Below the pieces are notes generated by a model that had not been told where the DNA came from, did not search any database, and saw only the letters and a list, made by a program, of their open reading frames with translations. A stretch of DNA of 64,000 nucleotides. Source: Flaccisagitta enflata. Its lineage: Eukaryota; Chaetognatha; Sagittoidea; Aphragmophora. A program made the position numbers and the translations under genes. The stretch spans positions 60,140,001 to 60,204,000 of the forward strand of contig OZ231127.1 of the NCBI GenBank assembly GCA_965153355.1. Reading direction: 5' to 3'. Position 1 is the stretch's first letter, and every line of letters starts with the position of its first letter. Positions 28,970-41,103 of the stretch are shown piece after piece.

Positions 28970-29720
28970 ATTCGAGTAGATAATTGAAGATTTCATAGAT
29001 TTATGCACAGCTTAACGCTTCAATAATGGATTTCTGGATAGGCCCTTCAATGATTCACTTGACGACCTGTTGCAGCTCACATGATGTCGACATGTAAGAA
29101 TATTACCTATGTCTGGTATGAAGTGAAGCGACTGGAGTAGATATTGGGATATTCTATGGGACAAAACAACTTCAATGGCGGATTTCTGAGTAGGGCTTCG
29201 AGGATGCACTTGACAACCTGCCGCAGCATATCTGAAGTCCACAATTGAGATTTCAACCTAGCTTTGTTATAGATTGAGGTTGCTAAAGCTCAGAGATAGA
29301 GATTCTATCGATAGTAAATGTGTAACAGCTTCAAACAGGTGGGAACCATTCGTTTGGGATTTGCTCTTAATTATCATTTTCAAGTGACTCTTTCCATCAC
29401 CTATCCTCTCATGCAAAGTTGATATAATCAGCTTTTTGTTTTTTCGTGAGTACATACAATGCATGCAATAGGTTCCTGGCAATTTTCAAGCATTTGTGAC
29501 AATTTTAATCCATATTTCAAGGGACTAACTACGCGGAACGCAGCTGCCAAAAATCTCGCTAATTTTCTTATTAAAAAATTCATAAAATTAACTGGGTCAA
29601 TTCCATTTTTTGGGCCAAAAATGTCTGAAACCTCCCAAAACCACACCCCAGAGACACTTTCGAGTGAATAAGGCCCATGAATGGCTACTGACATAAATTT
29701 GGAAAAATTAGACCTTATAC
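28970..29720. other. Unassigned interval with an internal direct repeat
   Basis: A segment of about 70 bp (ttcaatgatt/cgaggatgcacttgac...acctg..gcagc) occurs at 29019-29090 and again at 29166-29235. No gene recognised; a 70-codon frame at 29459-29671 is unassigned. Confidence 0.4.
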
Positions 29721-29726
29721 CTACTT

Positions 29727-29904
29727 CAAGACTTAAAGACTTTAAGACTTTAAGACTTTAGGACTTTAAGACTTTAAGACTTTAAGACTTTAAGACTTTA
29801 AGACTTTAAGACTTTAAGACTTTAAGACTTTAAGTCTTTAAGACTTTAAGACTTTAAGACTTTAAAACTTAAAACTTAAAAACTTAAAACTTAAAACTTA
29901 AAAC
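29727..29904. repeat. GACTTTAA / CTTAAAA satellite
   Basis: About 17 units of 8 bp (gactttaa) passing into cttaaaa units. It resumes at 30230-30330 on the other side of the inserted element. Confidence 0.93.
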
Positions 29905-30229
29905 CAGGGGTGTATATTATTGAGTCGCTTTTGATTTTTTTCCCCCCCCTGCCTTTGATTTTCTTCCCCGCGACGCGTCGCGTCGCGTTTTTATACCTAT
30001 GGTTTTCTTCCCTATATAGCAATAAAACAATGAAGTTGAGGTTTAGATAGTGTTAAATTGTGTTTTACTAATTGTGTTTTATGATTTTGTACAGTCAAAA
30101 GTTATATTTTCCCGAAATTTCCTTTTTTTCTCTTTTTCCCCTCTTAGATTTTCTTCCCCATCTCCAGACCCTTTGATTTTTCCCCCCCCCCCACCGGGGG
30201 GGGGGAAAACTCAATAATATACAGGCCTG
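29905..30229. mobile_element. hAT-like MITE inserted in a satellite
   Basis: 325 bp with ends CAGGGGTGTATATTATTGAG and the inverse ctcaataatatacaggcctg. CTTAAAAC lies on both sides (29897-29904, 30230-30237). Because the host satellite has that same unit, the 8-bp duplication is suggestive rather than proven. A C-run facing a G-run near the right end (30182-30205) forms a perfect short hairpin. No ORF. Confidence 0.75.
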
Positions 30230-30339
30230 CTTAAAACTTAAAACTTAAAACTTAAAGCTTAAAAACTTAAAGACTTAAAGACTTAAAGACTTAAAGACTT
30301 AAAGACTTGTAGACTAAAAGACTTTTAAAGACCCAAAGA

Positions 30340-30650
30340 CTAAAATCCTTTTTTTCATGTTGTACAATTCACATTTAACCAGCTGTCATTTCGTTTTCTC
30401 TTTCCGGTGACATTTCTTGAGACATCCGCGGAAATATCGGAGAAGCAGATTGATAGAAGCAGACATTCGGCCATTCGGGGTCTTCTTTATTCTTGTCTCC
30501 TCCCCTCAAATTTGACGGTGACATTTTCATGATGGACGAGGTCGTCATCTTGTCCATGATTAACCAAGACGAGAAAGTTTGAAACTTTCTTGGAGAAACG
30601 TCTGAGAGGATTTAAATTTTTTCAACGTAGTTCATTTCTCTGCCCATTTT
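30340..30650. other. Unassigned interval
   Basis: A 60-codon minus frame at 30375-30557 (MDKMTTSSIMKMSPSN...) has protein-like composition but no recognised family or splice support. Confidence 0.25.
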
Positions 30651-30654
30651 CTCT

Positions 30655-31072
30655 CCCCTCCCCCCCTTTGGGCTTTCTGCTCACACATATGCAGAAATTT
30701 CTCCTTCTTTTCCTACTTCTTCTTCTGTTTCGTAGCCCCCCCACCTCCGGGCCCATATCTCAGCCTCAAGGCCAAAATCCCAGCCCAGAGGCCAAAATCC
30801 CATTTTCAAGCCCCAAATCGCAGCCTCGAGGGATTTGGGCCTCAAGTCTGGGATTTGAGCATCAAGGCTGAGATGTGGGCCTCGAGGCTGAGATATGGGC
30901 CTGGAGGTTGAGGGGGGGGTGTGGAGGAGAAGGATAAATTTCTGCATATGAGCATAGGTCATCAGCCCCCTTGTGGCCGCTGCCCTGCTCCCTTCCTTTA
31001 ACTACAATCATAATCTACTGAAGCAGGGCACGGGTACCTCTGACCATCTAACGCTTTTGCGACTATTTTATG
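30655..31072 (-). mobile_element. Foldback element, GGCAGCGGCCCC family, copy G
   Basis: Left side is damaged (cccctttgggctttctgctc, acatatgcagaaatttctcc). The core is short GAGGCCAAAATCC units that change direction at about 30830. The right end is complete: gagcataggtcatcagcccc, gcagggcacgggtacctctg, accatctaacgcttttgcga. Confidence 0.75.
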
Positions 31073-31640
31073 ATTATTCAACTACATCTTGTCCTGATTT
31101 AATGCACTTCTTAAAATCCGGAGATAGGTATGGTTACGGAAAGAAATCTTACTGGCAGTCGCATACCTATCACCGCATTTTAATCTCACTGGCAGTCGCA
31201 TACCGCGCCGGTGCCGCTCTGAAATGTTCCCTCAGTCATTGACCGTATTTTCTATATCTAGCGCCTTTGCTTTAGAGCTTTTGAAATTGAAAAATGATGT
31301 TGCTGTTTTACCCTCTAATGAGCGCCCCTTCATGCATATACAGCTTTTCCCTTTTAAAATACTAATAACAAGTATTGCTTTTCTTTAGAAAATCGATGAA
31401 TAATAAACAAGATCATAGTTATTTGGGTTTTCTTTTCAATCACATTGATAAAATCAACTAGTAAAGATCTATACTTGTTTCAAAAAATTTCATCCTATGA
31501 TCATTTTGCTTTATAAGATGAAATTACGGAGGGGGCGTTAAATAGAGATGGAGTGATGAGCAGGAAAAATACGGATTCAAAAATATTCATTTTATGAGCT
31601 TTTAAACGCCATCGCGCGGATCTTGCAGCTACAACCTAGT
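31073..31640. other. Unassigned interval
   Basis: A short direct repeat (cactggcagtcgcatacc at about 31150 and 31190). No gene recognised. Confidence 0.4.
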
Positions 31641-31641
31641 T

Positions 31642-31700
31642 AGGTGCGCCAATGCACCTCTATAAATGGCTGTGTCCGTCGGTATGTCTGTCGGTAACGC
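31642..31700 (-). mobile_element. ACGG-type element tail, AGGTGC hairpin
   Basis: Hairpin AGGTGCGCCAATGCACCT at 31642-31659, followed on the plus strand by ctataaatggctgtgtccgt and a TCGG/TCTG tract, i.e. a minus-strand tail. The hairpin sequence differs from all other copies but is fully paired. Confidence 0.55.
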
Positions 31701-31917
31701 AAACGATCCACACGGCTCACCCTATTGGCCTCCTTGGCCTACTTGCCCTTGTTTTTCTTGTTCTTACTTTTTTGCTTTTTTGCATTTCTTTCCACTTTTT
31801 GACTCGGCTAAGCTTGATGATGATGGTATTTGACAACTGAAAACCAGTTGGATCTCCGAAGAGATTCTCGCTCGGAACAAATGCAACGCGATGAACAACC
31901 GCATATGACAGCAGGGA

Positions 31918-32320
31918 AAAGAGGAAGAAGAAGAAGAAGAAGAAGAAGAAGAAGAAGAAGAAGAAGAAGAAGAAGAAGAAGAAGAAGAAGAAGAAGAAGA
32001 AGAAGAAGAAGAAGAAGAAGAAGAAGAAGAAGAAGAAGAAGAAGAAGAAGAAGAAGAAGAAGAAGAAGAAGAAGAAGAAGAGAAGAAGAAGAAGAGAGAG
32101 AGAAGAAGAAGAAGAAGAAGAAAGAAGAAGAAAAAGAGAAGAAGAAAGAAAAGAAAAAGAAAGAAAAAGAGAAAAAAAAGAGAACAAGAAGAACAAGAAC
32201 AAGAACAAGAACAAGAACAAGAAAAAAAGAAAAGAAAAGAAGAAGAAAAAAAGAAAAGAAAAGAAAAAGAAAAAAGAGAACAAGAACAAGAACAAGAACA
32301 AGAACGAGAACGAGAACAGG
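31918..32320. repeat. (GAA)n array grading into GAAAA/AAC variants
   Basis: About 160 bp of GAA followed by imperfect purine-rich and (AGAACA)n sequence to 32320. Confidence 0.97.
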
Positions 32321-32324
32321 AAGA

Positions 32325-33600
32325 ATCAAAAGGCTTGTTTGTCTGTACTGTACGTAACATGTTTTTGTGTTCGCGAGATTTTTGAGACAACAGCTTAAAA
32401 CCGTATTCGTGTATCCAGCGTCTTTATCTTCATTTTCTCTTCTTTTTCTGTTTTTTTTTCCTTGTTTCTTTCCCCTTCTCATAAGATTCTTTCCCTAGGC
32501 TTCTTTTTCGTGCCAAACAATATTCTCTCTGTTTATCCTTTTGTCTTCCGTGGATTGTTGATCCTCCATTTGCTTTTTAACCTCAACCCCCCCCCCCCCT
32601 TTACCCCCTTCCCCGCCTTCCCTCTATCCCTCTCATTTCCTCCTTCATTTTTTTCTCTTTCTCTCGACATTTTCACCTTTGATTCTTTGTCTTGTTTTTT
32701 TTTTTAACATTTTTCCTCTCCTTTAATTTCTCTTCAGCAGAATCGTTGAATGAAACACATTTTGATATTTTGGCACGTATTTAGGTTATAATTTTTCGGT
32801 GTGTGATATTTTTGCAGCGCGGTTTATATCGGAGGTCATTTCTCTCATTATTCATTATTTGAGCTTTACTAGAGCGCATGCCAAGGGACTAAGCAAAATT
32901 ATGCCCTATAGTGATTCAGTGAAGCCGCTTTGTTGCCAGTATAGAAATTACAAAATCTCTCATGGGACAGTTGCTTTAACGCTTTGTAGGCGGGCATGCT
33001 GTATTAGCGGGTACGCTCAAGCGGAGCTCTTTTCTTTCATGAACGTAACTGACTTTGAATTTCCGTGTGTACTTAGCTCCAGTAATGAAGGGAATGTGCG
33101 TAGGACAGTTGGTCTGTTGTTCGGTCCTTTAGTCGGTCGCGCCTTTGCAAATGAGCCTTTGCAAATGAGTCATTGACTCATCGCAGTTGCAGCAAAGTTT
33201 GCTTTATTTCGGGGTTTTTTTTCGTCTTCTTTTTTTAATCTTTCGATGATTAAGACGCCTCAAATACAAACCGCAATGTGCAATGAAGGGAAAAACAGGG
33301 AGCAGGCAGACGGGCCAGCAAACAGGGAAGATTAAAAAGTCAGGTGATTTTTTTTTAAATTCTTTTTGGACAAAAAACAAGGGAAATTTGCTTTTGTCAT
33401 GCAATGGCAATGATAAACGCGAACATTTTCATTTTTCCCCCTTTGGAAAACTGTTTGATGGGCGCCGCAAGATTAAAACAAAGAACCATTAAAAACGTGG
33501 AACATGCAATCGATATTTTTCTCGGTTCTTCAATTTTTTCATCCTTATTATAATCATCATTTTCATATATTTTTTTCAATTCCATGCAAGCATGCACGTG
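32325..33600. other. Unassigned interval
   Basis: Pyrimidine-rich to 32705. A 125-codon frame at 32799-33176 starts with ATG and is not repetitive, but it has no recognisable domain and no splice context. Possibly chance. Confidence 0.3.
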
Positions 33601-33601
33601 C

Positions 33602-33749
<148 letters not shown>

Positions 33750-33949
33750 ACTTCCAGTATTGTATCAGGCGGGTCGACCGCGGTCCTACAACCTCGTCTA
33801 GACGCTTTTAAGATAATTCTCGCACGTTGATAAATCGTCATTGAGTCCACTTAAGACCTCCATTTCTCTCTGCGAGCCTCTCCTTCTTCTATTGCTTGTA
33901 TGTTAGCTAGTTTTTATGCTTGCTTGCTAGGCTAGCCAGCTCTTTTCTA

Positions 33950-34245
33950 ACTTTTTTTTTCTTTCTTTCTTTCCAACTTTCTTTCTTTCTTTATTTCTTT
34001 CCTTCTTTTTTTCTTTCTTTTTTTCTCTCTTTCTTTCTTTCTCTCTGTCTCTCTTTCTTTCTTTCTTTCTTCCTTTCTTTCTTTTTTTCCTTCTTTCTTT
34101 TTTTCCTTCTTTTTTTCTTTCTTTCTTTGTTACTCTCTTTCTTTGTATCGTTCTTGCTTGTTTTCTTTCTCACTACTTATCTTTTCCTCTCTCCTTCATT
34201 CTTTCTTCCCTTCTCTCTTTCCTTTTCCCTTTCCTTCTTTCTTAC
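33950..34245. repeat. (TTTC)n-rich tract
   Basis: Imperfect tetranucleotide pyrimidine repeat of about 290 bp. Confidence 0.93.
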
Positions 34246-36066
34246 ATTGTTTTACACCGCTTTTCTTTAACGGGTCGGACGATCAAATGTTGCAAGTATG
34301 TGTGCCTCCCCCCCTTCCCCACTAAAGCATGCATAAGTTTAAATGGAACGCCTGACGCCCCTGAAGACAGGCCCTGGCGAGGCGGTAGAACGATAAATGA
34401 GGAGGAACGACGATGGCGACGTAGATGACGACGATGAAGACAACGGCAATGACGAAGGCGATGACGATGAAGACGATGGCAAAGACGATGATAACGACGA
34501 CGATCTCTTCACTGCGAGTATCTTTTATCGTTAAACGCCTTAAAATTAATTTTTGAAAGCTATTTCCACATCATATGTGTGAGATATTCTCGCTCTTCTC
34601 CTCCAACTCCTCATGCCACAACAAAAGCAACAGCAACAAGTTTAACAACAAGAACTTTAATAACAGCACCAGCAGCACTTAGTAGATTCTCTTTATGAAA
34701 TAAATTGCGGCGGTCCTTTTCCATAAGTTATGGACCATAACACTTCCTCTCATCCACCCCCCCCCGCCCCTCCATGGCTTTGCAATTCCTTTCATTCTTT
34801 GCGGTGAGCCTGAATAGTAAGGAAATAGACATGCGGCACCTTGGTAAAGGACAATGGCAATTCGCAAGATCACGCAGAATTTCCAGCAAAACAGCTCTCT
34901 TTGAGTAGCTTTCACGTGTGTCAGAAAAAAGTTCACTTGGCCGGTGTTTTGGTTAGATAATCAACGCACTGTCAATTTCAGACTCGGACCATCAGTCCAC
35001 AAGATCCCATCCTGATGAGAGATAACGCGACAACATGCAACATCCCGCTTAAGCATCAAGTCACCTGTAACCGATCCCTGTCACTCCAATCTTAATGTTG
35101 TCCGAGTTTCATCGTGTCACTGCCCCCGCCAATCGCTTTTGAGGTTATCTACGTTACTGTCTTTGTTGCCCATATTTGGAAAAGACAGGCGTATGTCCGA
35201 GCTCGCATTTATCCCACAATACTTTCTTCTCTACTCCATTTTCTTGTGTTATATCCAGGAAGGAAGAAAAAGAGTTCTTCTCAATGGGACACCATCGGTT
35301 TTTTTTTCTTCTGAAGCGCTGCGGGGCACATAGCTTAGAGCCATGGGTAAACACAATCTTGAAGTGTGCTTTTTCTTTGTGTGTGTGTGTCCTCTCCTCG
35401 ATTTTTTCCTTCCTTCTTTTCTATGTATTTTCCTATTGCCTTCGTGGTTGAAAAAAAGTAAATCCTTGGGGTACAATTCATGAGGGGGAAATATAAGTAA
35501 ACTTTCTTGAAGCAGAGTAGGACCTATGACCACCCCATTAAGGAGCACATAAACCAAAGACGACATGCCATTCACATACGGTGAAATACCTAATACCAAC
35601 AATTCAACAACACTTTAGGTGGCAGGTTGAAGCATAATTCGTAGAAAATCACACTCGTTTCGATCTACCAAGGCAAAATCGCAGACCTCAGAAACTATTT
35701 TTATCTGTTGCATACTTAAAGGAAGCAGGAAAACCGATTATGTTTTATGAGCTTTATGATCTTGATCTGAAAGTTTGCAATGACTACAACTAAAGAATTC
35801 ATGGCCAAACCTAATAGCTCAAAGAATTATTTTGTGTATTGGGAACATTCAGCTATACTTGATTCACCGTCATAATTTGTACTTTGTTAATTTTCAAAAT
35901 CAAGTCTTTTACAAAACATCCTCTTCTCTCTTGGACCATTTGGAAACGTCAAATTGGTTTCACGCGAGATTATGCAAATCAAGTTGAAGAAAGTCGACTT
36001 TACAAATCTCAATATGAGAGCTGCATCGATCAAGCTTATATCTGTCGATACTCCGGTTCAATGAGC
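34246..36066. other. Unassigned interval
   Basis: Contains an imperfect (GAC/GAT) tract at 34405-34505 and caacag repeats at 34620-34680. Frames around 35110-35450 run in several phases and show no domain. No gene recognised. Confidence 0.35.
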
Positions 36067-36070
36067 CTAA

Positions 36071-37167
36071 CGGTCTAATATCCGCTAGCCCAAAAGCTCA
36101 ATTTTAAGAGTTCTGAAAAAAAAAATTAACCCGTCTCCAAATTTTTGCATACTAGTCCTAAAAAACGTGTAGATTAAGAATATCAACTTTATTTTACCCG
36201 ATTACGAGCCGAAAAAATTAGAAACACTTTTTTTGGCCAAAAATGGTGGTTTTTTGGGATAAACAGCATGAAGATACATCTCTGAAGAGGTAACATGCCC
36301 TGGTATTGATAAATAATCATCTGCTGAATATTTGTGAGAAATTTCACAAAATTTCGTCAACGTTAAGATGCCTAAAATGCATTATTAAACTCCAAAAATT
36401 AAAAAAAATCAGCCTTGATGAAAAGATAATGTCTAAAAGAGCTCATGGGATGTTAGAAATCATGAAAATATACTTCCCCACAAATTTTCAGGCATACCTG
36501 ATGAATATTGGACAAATTATAACCAAAAAATCAAATTACGACAATATGCAAATGAGCTTTTGAGCGAAAATTGCTAAAAACCCACAAAATCGTTGTTTCT
36601 TGCCAAAATATGATGGTTATAGCTCTGTTAACCTTCTTAAAACCTAGCAAGCTTTCTTTTTCTTTATCTAAGCAATTTTCGCCCAAAAGCTCATTTGCAT
36701 ATTGTCGTAATTTGGTTTTTTAGTTATAATTTGTCCAATATTCATCAGGTATGCCTGAAAGTTTGTGGGGAAGTATATTTTTATGATTTCTAACATCCTG
36801 TGAGCTCTTTTGGACATTATCTTTTTATCAAGTCTGATTTTTTTGATTTTTTGAGTTTAATAATGCATTTTAGGCATCTTAATGTTGACAAAATTTCGTG
36901 AAATTTCTCACAAATATTCAGCAGATGATTATTTATCAATACCAGGGCATGTTACCTCTTCAGAGATGTATCTTCATGCTGTTTATCTAAAAAAACCACC
37001 ATTTTTGGCCAAAAAAAGTGTTTCTAATTTTTTTGGCTCGCAATCGGGCAAAATAAAGTTGATATTCTTAATCTACACCTTTTTTAGGACTAGTATGCAA
37101 AAATTTGGAGACGGGTTAATTTTTTTTTTTTTTTTCAAAGGGTTTTGGGCTAGCGGATATTAGACCG
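36071..37167. mobile_element. Palindromic transposon, 1.1 kb
   Basis: Arms of roughly 530 bp are near-exact inverted copies. The ends are CGGTCTAATATCCGCTAGCC and its inverse, and the arms meet near 36620. Both sides carry CTAA (36067-36070, 37168-37171), a possible 4-bp duplication. No transposase. Confidence 0.85.
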
Positions 37168-37379
37168 CTAATATTCGAAAACAATAACATGCGCAAAAAT
37201 GCTGGTAAAGCTGGGGAAAGTAAGAACACTTATCTACTCCAGCTTTGAAAATCTGTTTCTGGCAATTTCATTCGAGCTTTTTTCATTTGAACATTAAGGT
37301 TTTTCCCAATGAACAAGGCCAACACCTATAAGTCGCGTGAGGGATGTAAATTTATTTTGTGACCTGGCTCCATCAGTTG

Positions 37380-37920
37380 CAATTAAAGTCTTGAATCCCA
37401 CCAGTTTCAATTCAAGCCCACCAGTCTCAATCTTAGCCCACTAGTTTCAATTCAAGTCCACCAGTTTCAAACCCACCATTTTCGATTCAAGCCCACCAGT
37501 TTCAAATCAAGCCCAACAGTTTCAATTCAAGCTTACCAGTTTCAATTCAAGCCCACCAGTCTCAATCTTAGCCCACCAGTTTCAATTCAAGTCCACCAGT
37601 TTCAAACCAATCATTTTTAATTCAAGCCAATCAGTTTCAATTCAAGCCCAACAGTTTCAATTCAAGCTTACCAGTTTCAATTCAAGCCCACCAGTTTCAA
37701 TTCAAGCCCACCAGTTTCTGTTGAAGCCCACCAATTTCAATTCAAGTCTTGGCACCCACCATTACCAATTCAAGCCTTGGCACCCACCATTTTCAATTCA
37801 AGCCTTGAAACCCACTAGTTTCAGTTAAACTTTGAAACCCACCATTTTCAATTTCAGCCTTGAAACCCACCAGTTTCAATTCAAGCCTTTAAACCCACCA
37901 GTTTCAACTTGCAATTCAAG
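37380..37920. repeat. AAGCCCACCAGTTTCAATTC 20-bp minisatellite
   Basis: About 26 diverged units. It resumes briefly at 38063-38110 after the inserted MITE. Confidence 0.9.
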
Positions 37921-37929
37921 CCTTGAAAC

Positions 37930-38062
37930 TAGGGATGTGGAAGCGGTCGATTTTTATGCCGCTTCCACCGCTTCCACTTCCGCTTCCGCTTCCATTTTGT
38001 AGTTCAAATACTAGTAGCTATCCCATCCTCTAAATTGGAAGCGGTCAATCGCTTCCACCCTA
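37930..38062. mobile_element. hAT-type MITE (TAGGGATG), copy 2
   Basis: Same family as 26773-26896 and nearly identical over the shared interior (gtagttcaaatactagtagc). It is flanked by a different perfect 8-bp repeat CTTGAAAC (37922-37929, 38063-38070). The right end has lost a few bases (ccaccctA instead of ccacatccctA). Confidence 0.92.
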
Positions 38063-38149
38063 CTTGAAACCCACCAGTTTCAATTCAAGCCTTAAAACCC
38101 ACAAGGAAGGAATGGATTTTAAAATTGTTGCTTCAAATTGTGCTTCAAA

Positions 38150-38800
38150 TTGCTTAAAATGATGTAAAAGGACTAAAAATGATATTAAATGACTTTAAAA
38201 TGATGTAAAATGGCTTAAAATCATTAGGAATTATTTAAATATTGTTGGAATGAGCCAAAAGTCACAGACAGACTCAAACAACTGTAAATGACTGTGAATG
38301 ACTTTAAATGTATAAAAATGACAAAAAATGAATTAAACTAACAAAAAATGACTAAAAAAACGCTAAGAGTCACAGACCGACTCAAACAACTTAAAATGAC
38401 TTTGAAATGACTTTAAATGACTTTAAATGACTTTAAATGAATAAAAATGACTTTAAATGACCTTAGATGGCTTGAAATGACCTAAAATGACTAAAAAAGG
38501 CTTAGTGTCATGGTCCCAATCAAACAACTTTGGATAACTTTTAATGACTTAGAATGACTTTTAATGACTGAAAATGAATAAGAATGACTTAAAATGTCAT
38601 TAAATGACCTTAGATGGCTTGAAATGACCTAATATGACAGAAAAAAGCTATGAGTCACGGTCCAACTCAAACAACTTTGAATAACTTTTGATGACTTGGA
38701 ATGATTTTTTATGAATGAAAATGACAAAAAATGACAAAAAATGACCTTAAATGACTTTAAATGACCTTGAATGGCTTAAAATAACCTAAAATGACTAAGA
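38150..38800. repeat. AATGACTTTAA satellite with a higher-order unit
   Basis: Ten-base aatgactt(t)a units organised in blocks of about 110-140 bp, each introduced by agtcac...actcaaacaac (38262, 38370, about 38508, 38653). The same 10-bp unit appears at 42420-42550 and 48545-48620 inside ACGG-type elements. Confidence 0.85.
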
Positions 38801-38803
38801 ATA

Positions 38804-39235
38804 GACGCAAAAGCGTTAGATGGTCAGCGGTACCCGTGCCCTGCCCCAGTGGGTTGTGCTTGAAGTTGAAGGGGAAGCAGGGCAGCGGCCCCGAAGGGGT
38901 CGATGACCTATGCTTTCACACATATGGGGAATTTTCTCCTTCTCCTCCTCCTCCTCCATCCGCCCCCCCCCCCCCCAGCTTCAAGGCCCAAATTCTAGTC
39001 CCGAGACCCAAATCCTAGTCCCCTGGCCCAAATCCTATCCGAAAGGCCCAAATCCTAGCCTCAAAGCCCAAATTCTAGCCTGGAGGCCCAAATCCCAGCC
39101 TTGAGACCCAAATCTCATCCTTGAGGCCGGTATATGAACCTTGAGGCCTCACGGCTGGGGTTTGAGCCTAAAGGATGAGACATAGGCCTCAAGGCAGGGA
39201 TTTGGGTCTTCAGCCTAGAATTTGGGCGTGCACGC
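38804..39235 (+). mobile_element. Foldback element, GGCAGCGGCCCC family, copy H (right end missing)
   Basis: The left end, gacgcaaaagcgttagatgg to cctatgctttcacacatatg, matches copy D almost base for base. The core of about 12 units reverses direction near 39140. The right inverted block is absent; sequence changes at about 39235. Confidence 0.75.
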
Positions 39236-39587
39236 GACTAAAAAGTAAAGTAGAATTGATTCTGATTCTGATACGAATTCTGCCATTCTACATTCTCTTG
39301 TTCTTTTGTTTTCTTCCTGGAGTGACATGAATCGAGTATTTTCTACAAGATGGCGGTTCATCGGAGGATAAGCGATGGGAAACAAAATACTCGGAATTAC
39401 CATAGGAACGGTGCATAATAGAAAGCAAGTTCCAGGGAATAATCCATCCTAATATAATGTTATTGATGTACATCATATATTCGTACAATATTTGTCCAAA
39501 GTATAGTTTTATCAAGCCCGATCTGGCAATGATGCGTCTTCTACTTATCTCTCTGTTTTTTTGTTGTTTTTATTTTCGGAAACGGAA

Positions 39588-39590
<3 letters not shown>
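39236..39590. other. Unassigned interval
   Basis: No gene recognised. atcaagcccgatctggcaatgatgcgtc at 39513-39540 resembles the head of the GATGCG-type element. Confidence 0.35.
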
Positions 39591-39591
<1 letters not shown>

Positions 39592-39661
<70 letters not shown>

Positions 39662-39853
39662 ATAACGGTAAAACCCTATTTACTCATCGGCATAGTTAAT
39701 GGTCCGTCGGTCGGTTGTTGTTGCAACCTCAAGGGGAACGCCCCTGACGTTACCATTTGCAACAGAAACAGGTTTTTTTTTTTTGTTTTTTTTTTTAGCG
39801 TAAACACTGAAGAAAACTGTCATAACAAATCACGAAAACGAAACGGAACACGG

Positions 39854-39942
<89 letters not shown>
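39592..39942. repeat. Two (GA)n arrays after a shared flank
   Basis: (GA)n at 39592-39660 and 39857-39941. Both are preceded by cggaaacggaacacgg / cgaaacggaacacggg, so the array and its flank were duplicated. Confidence 0.93.
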
Positions 39943-39945
<3 letters not shown>

Positions 39946-40473
39946 AAAAATAAAATAATTACAATATGTACACAGAATGTTAAAAAAAAAATCACGCATA
40001 CGAGAGAGAGAGGGAGAGGGAGAGAATATTTGCGAAAAGAGGGAAAAATGAGAGAAAAAAAAATCCTTAGATTACTTAGATCGAACACAAAAATGAAAGC
40101 AAAGAGTGCCACTTGTCCATATCCGAGTGATAATTGCGAAATACATAATACGGCGTGAGTGGTGATAGTGGTCATGTTTGAGGGGAGTAATCAGCTAAAC
40201 GGATTTGTAGGATAGTACAGGGAATACGTACCCCACCAAATGACACCAAAGAAAACGTCATATTTCAGCTTCTAAAAGAGATAATCCAATTCTGAAAAAA
40301 GTTCCAGAAAGCACTTTTAAACCGATTTTATAAAGTACAAATAAAATAAACCCAAATTTAAAACTGTAGCTGTACTGTATCATTGAAAGAAACTTTGAAA
40401 TTAACGAGGCATGCATTTTCAGGTTTTGGGGTTTTTGAGTGGTTTTACTGATTTTGATGAAATTTCTCAACCT
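39943..40473. other. Unassigned interval
   Basis: No gene recognised. 40258-40320 resembles 984-1040 (aattctgaaaaaagttcc). Confidence 0.35.
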
Positions 40474-40474
40474 A

Positions 40475-41098
40475 CAGTGAAGCTCATAAAAAAGTTTCCA
40501 GTTCTGTCATTAACATTTTGCAGGTTTTATGAATAATAAAAACACTTTATTAGCGAGATTATTGAAGGATTTTTTATTTTCTTTAATTTGAGTCCAATCC
40601 CAGATTTCTAGCTTTTTCCGTTTAGGCGTGACATTGATTTGAAGTAGTACATATCAAAATTGCCTTGGGAAAAAGGAGCAAAAAATTGTGATATTTTGCC
40701 TTATAGAAAACATGACTAGTTAACTTTAAACTTATGTCATTTTAAAACGAATCAAGCCACAAACTTCTGCTTGATCGAGATTTGTAGAGTTTTTGAAGCT
40801 CTTTAAAATGGTCATGGATATGATACATGAATCATAGATCTTATTCAATATACTTAAAGAAAACAAGATCAACCTTATGTTCTGTCAAAGGCTGTTTGCT
40901 TCCAAGCATAAGTAAATTGCTTATCATCTTTGTAGCTTTATAGTTTTTTAACAATTTGAGTCACATAAATGAGGTTGGACTAGATTTGTTGAGATTTTGA
41001 AAAAGTTTAAAAATCTCATGGATTTTAGTTGTTTAAAGTAACTAGGAGTGAAATAACTAGCTTCTAAACTGCTGGAAACTTTTTCATGAGCCGCACTG
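40475..41098. mobile_element. Tc1/mariner-type MITE
   Basis: Ends CAGTGAAGCTCATAAAAAAG and the inverse (cttttt catgagccgcactg) with TA on both sides (40473-40474, 41099-41100). 624 bp. The interior has only partial inverted symmetry and no ORF. Confidence 0.8.
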
Positions 41099-41103
41099 TA
41101 TTG

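Larger units (their letters stand above)
37312..38801 (+). mobile_element. Possible ACGG-type element carrying satellites, tail lost
   Basis: A head (aacaaggccaacacctataa then AGTCGCGTGAGGG at 37331-37343) is followed by 1.4 kb of minisatellite and then by foldback copy H, with no tail hairpin. The head is the same as at 48509. The right boundary is a guess. Confidence 0.45.

Noticed and set aside
31717-32482. Poly-Ser/Phe/Leu and poly-Arg frames
   Set aside because: Products of the (GAA)n array.
32799-33176. 125-codon non-repetitive frame as a gene
   Set aside because: No domain, no splice partners and no conserved composition. It may be chance in low-stop sequence.
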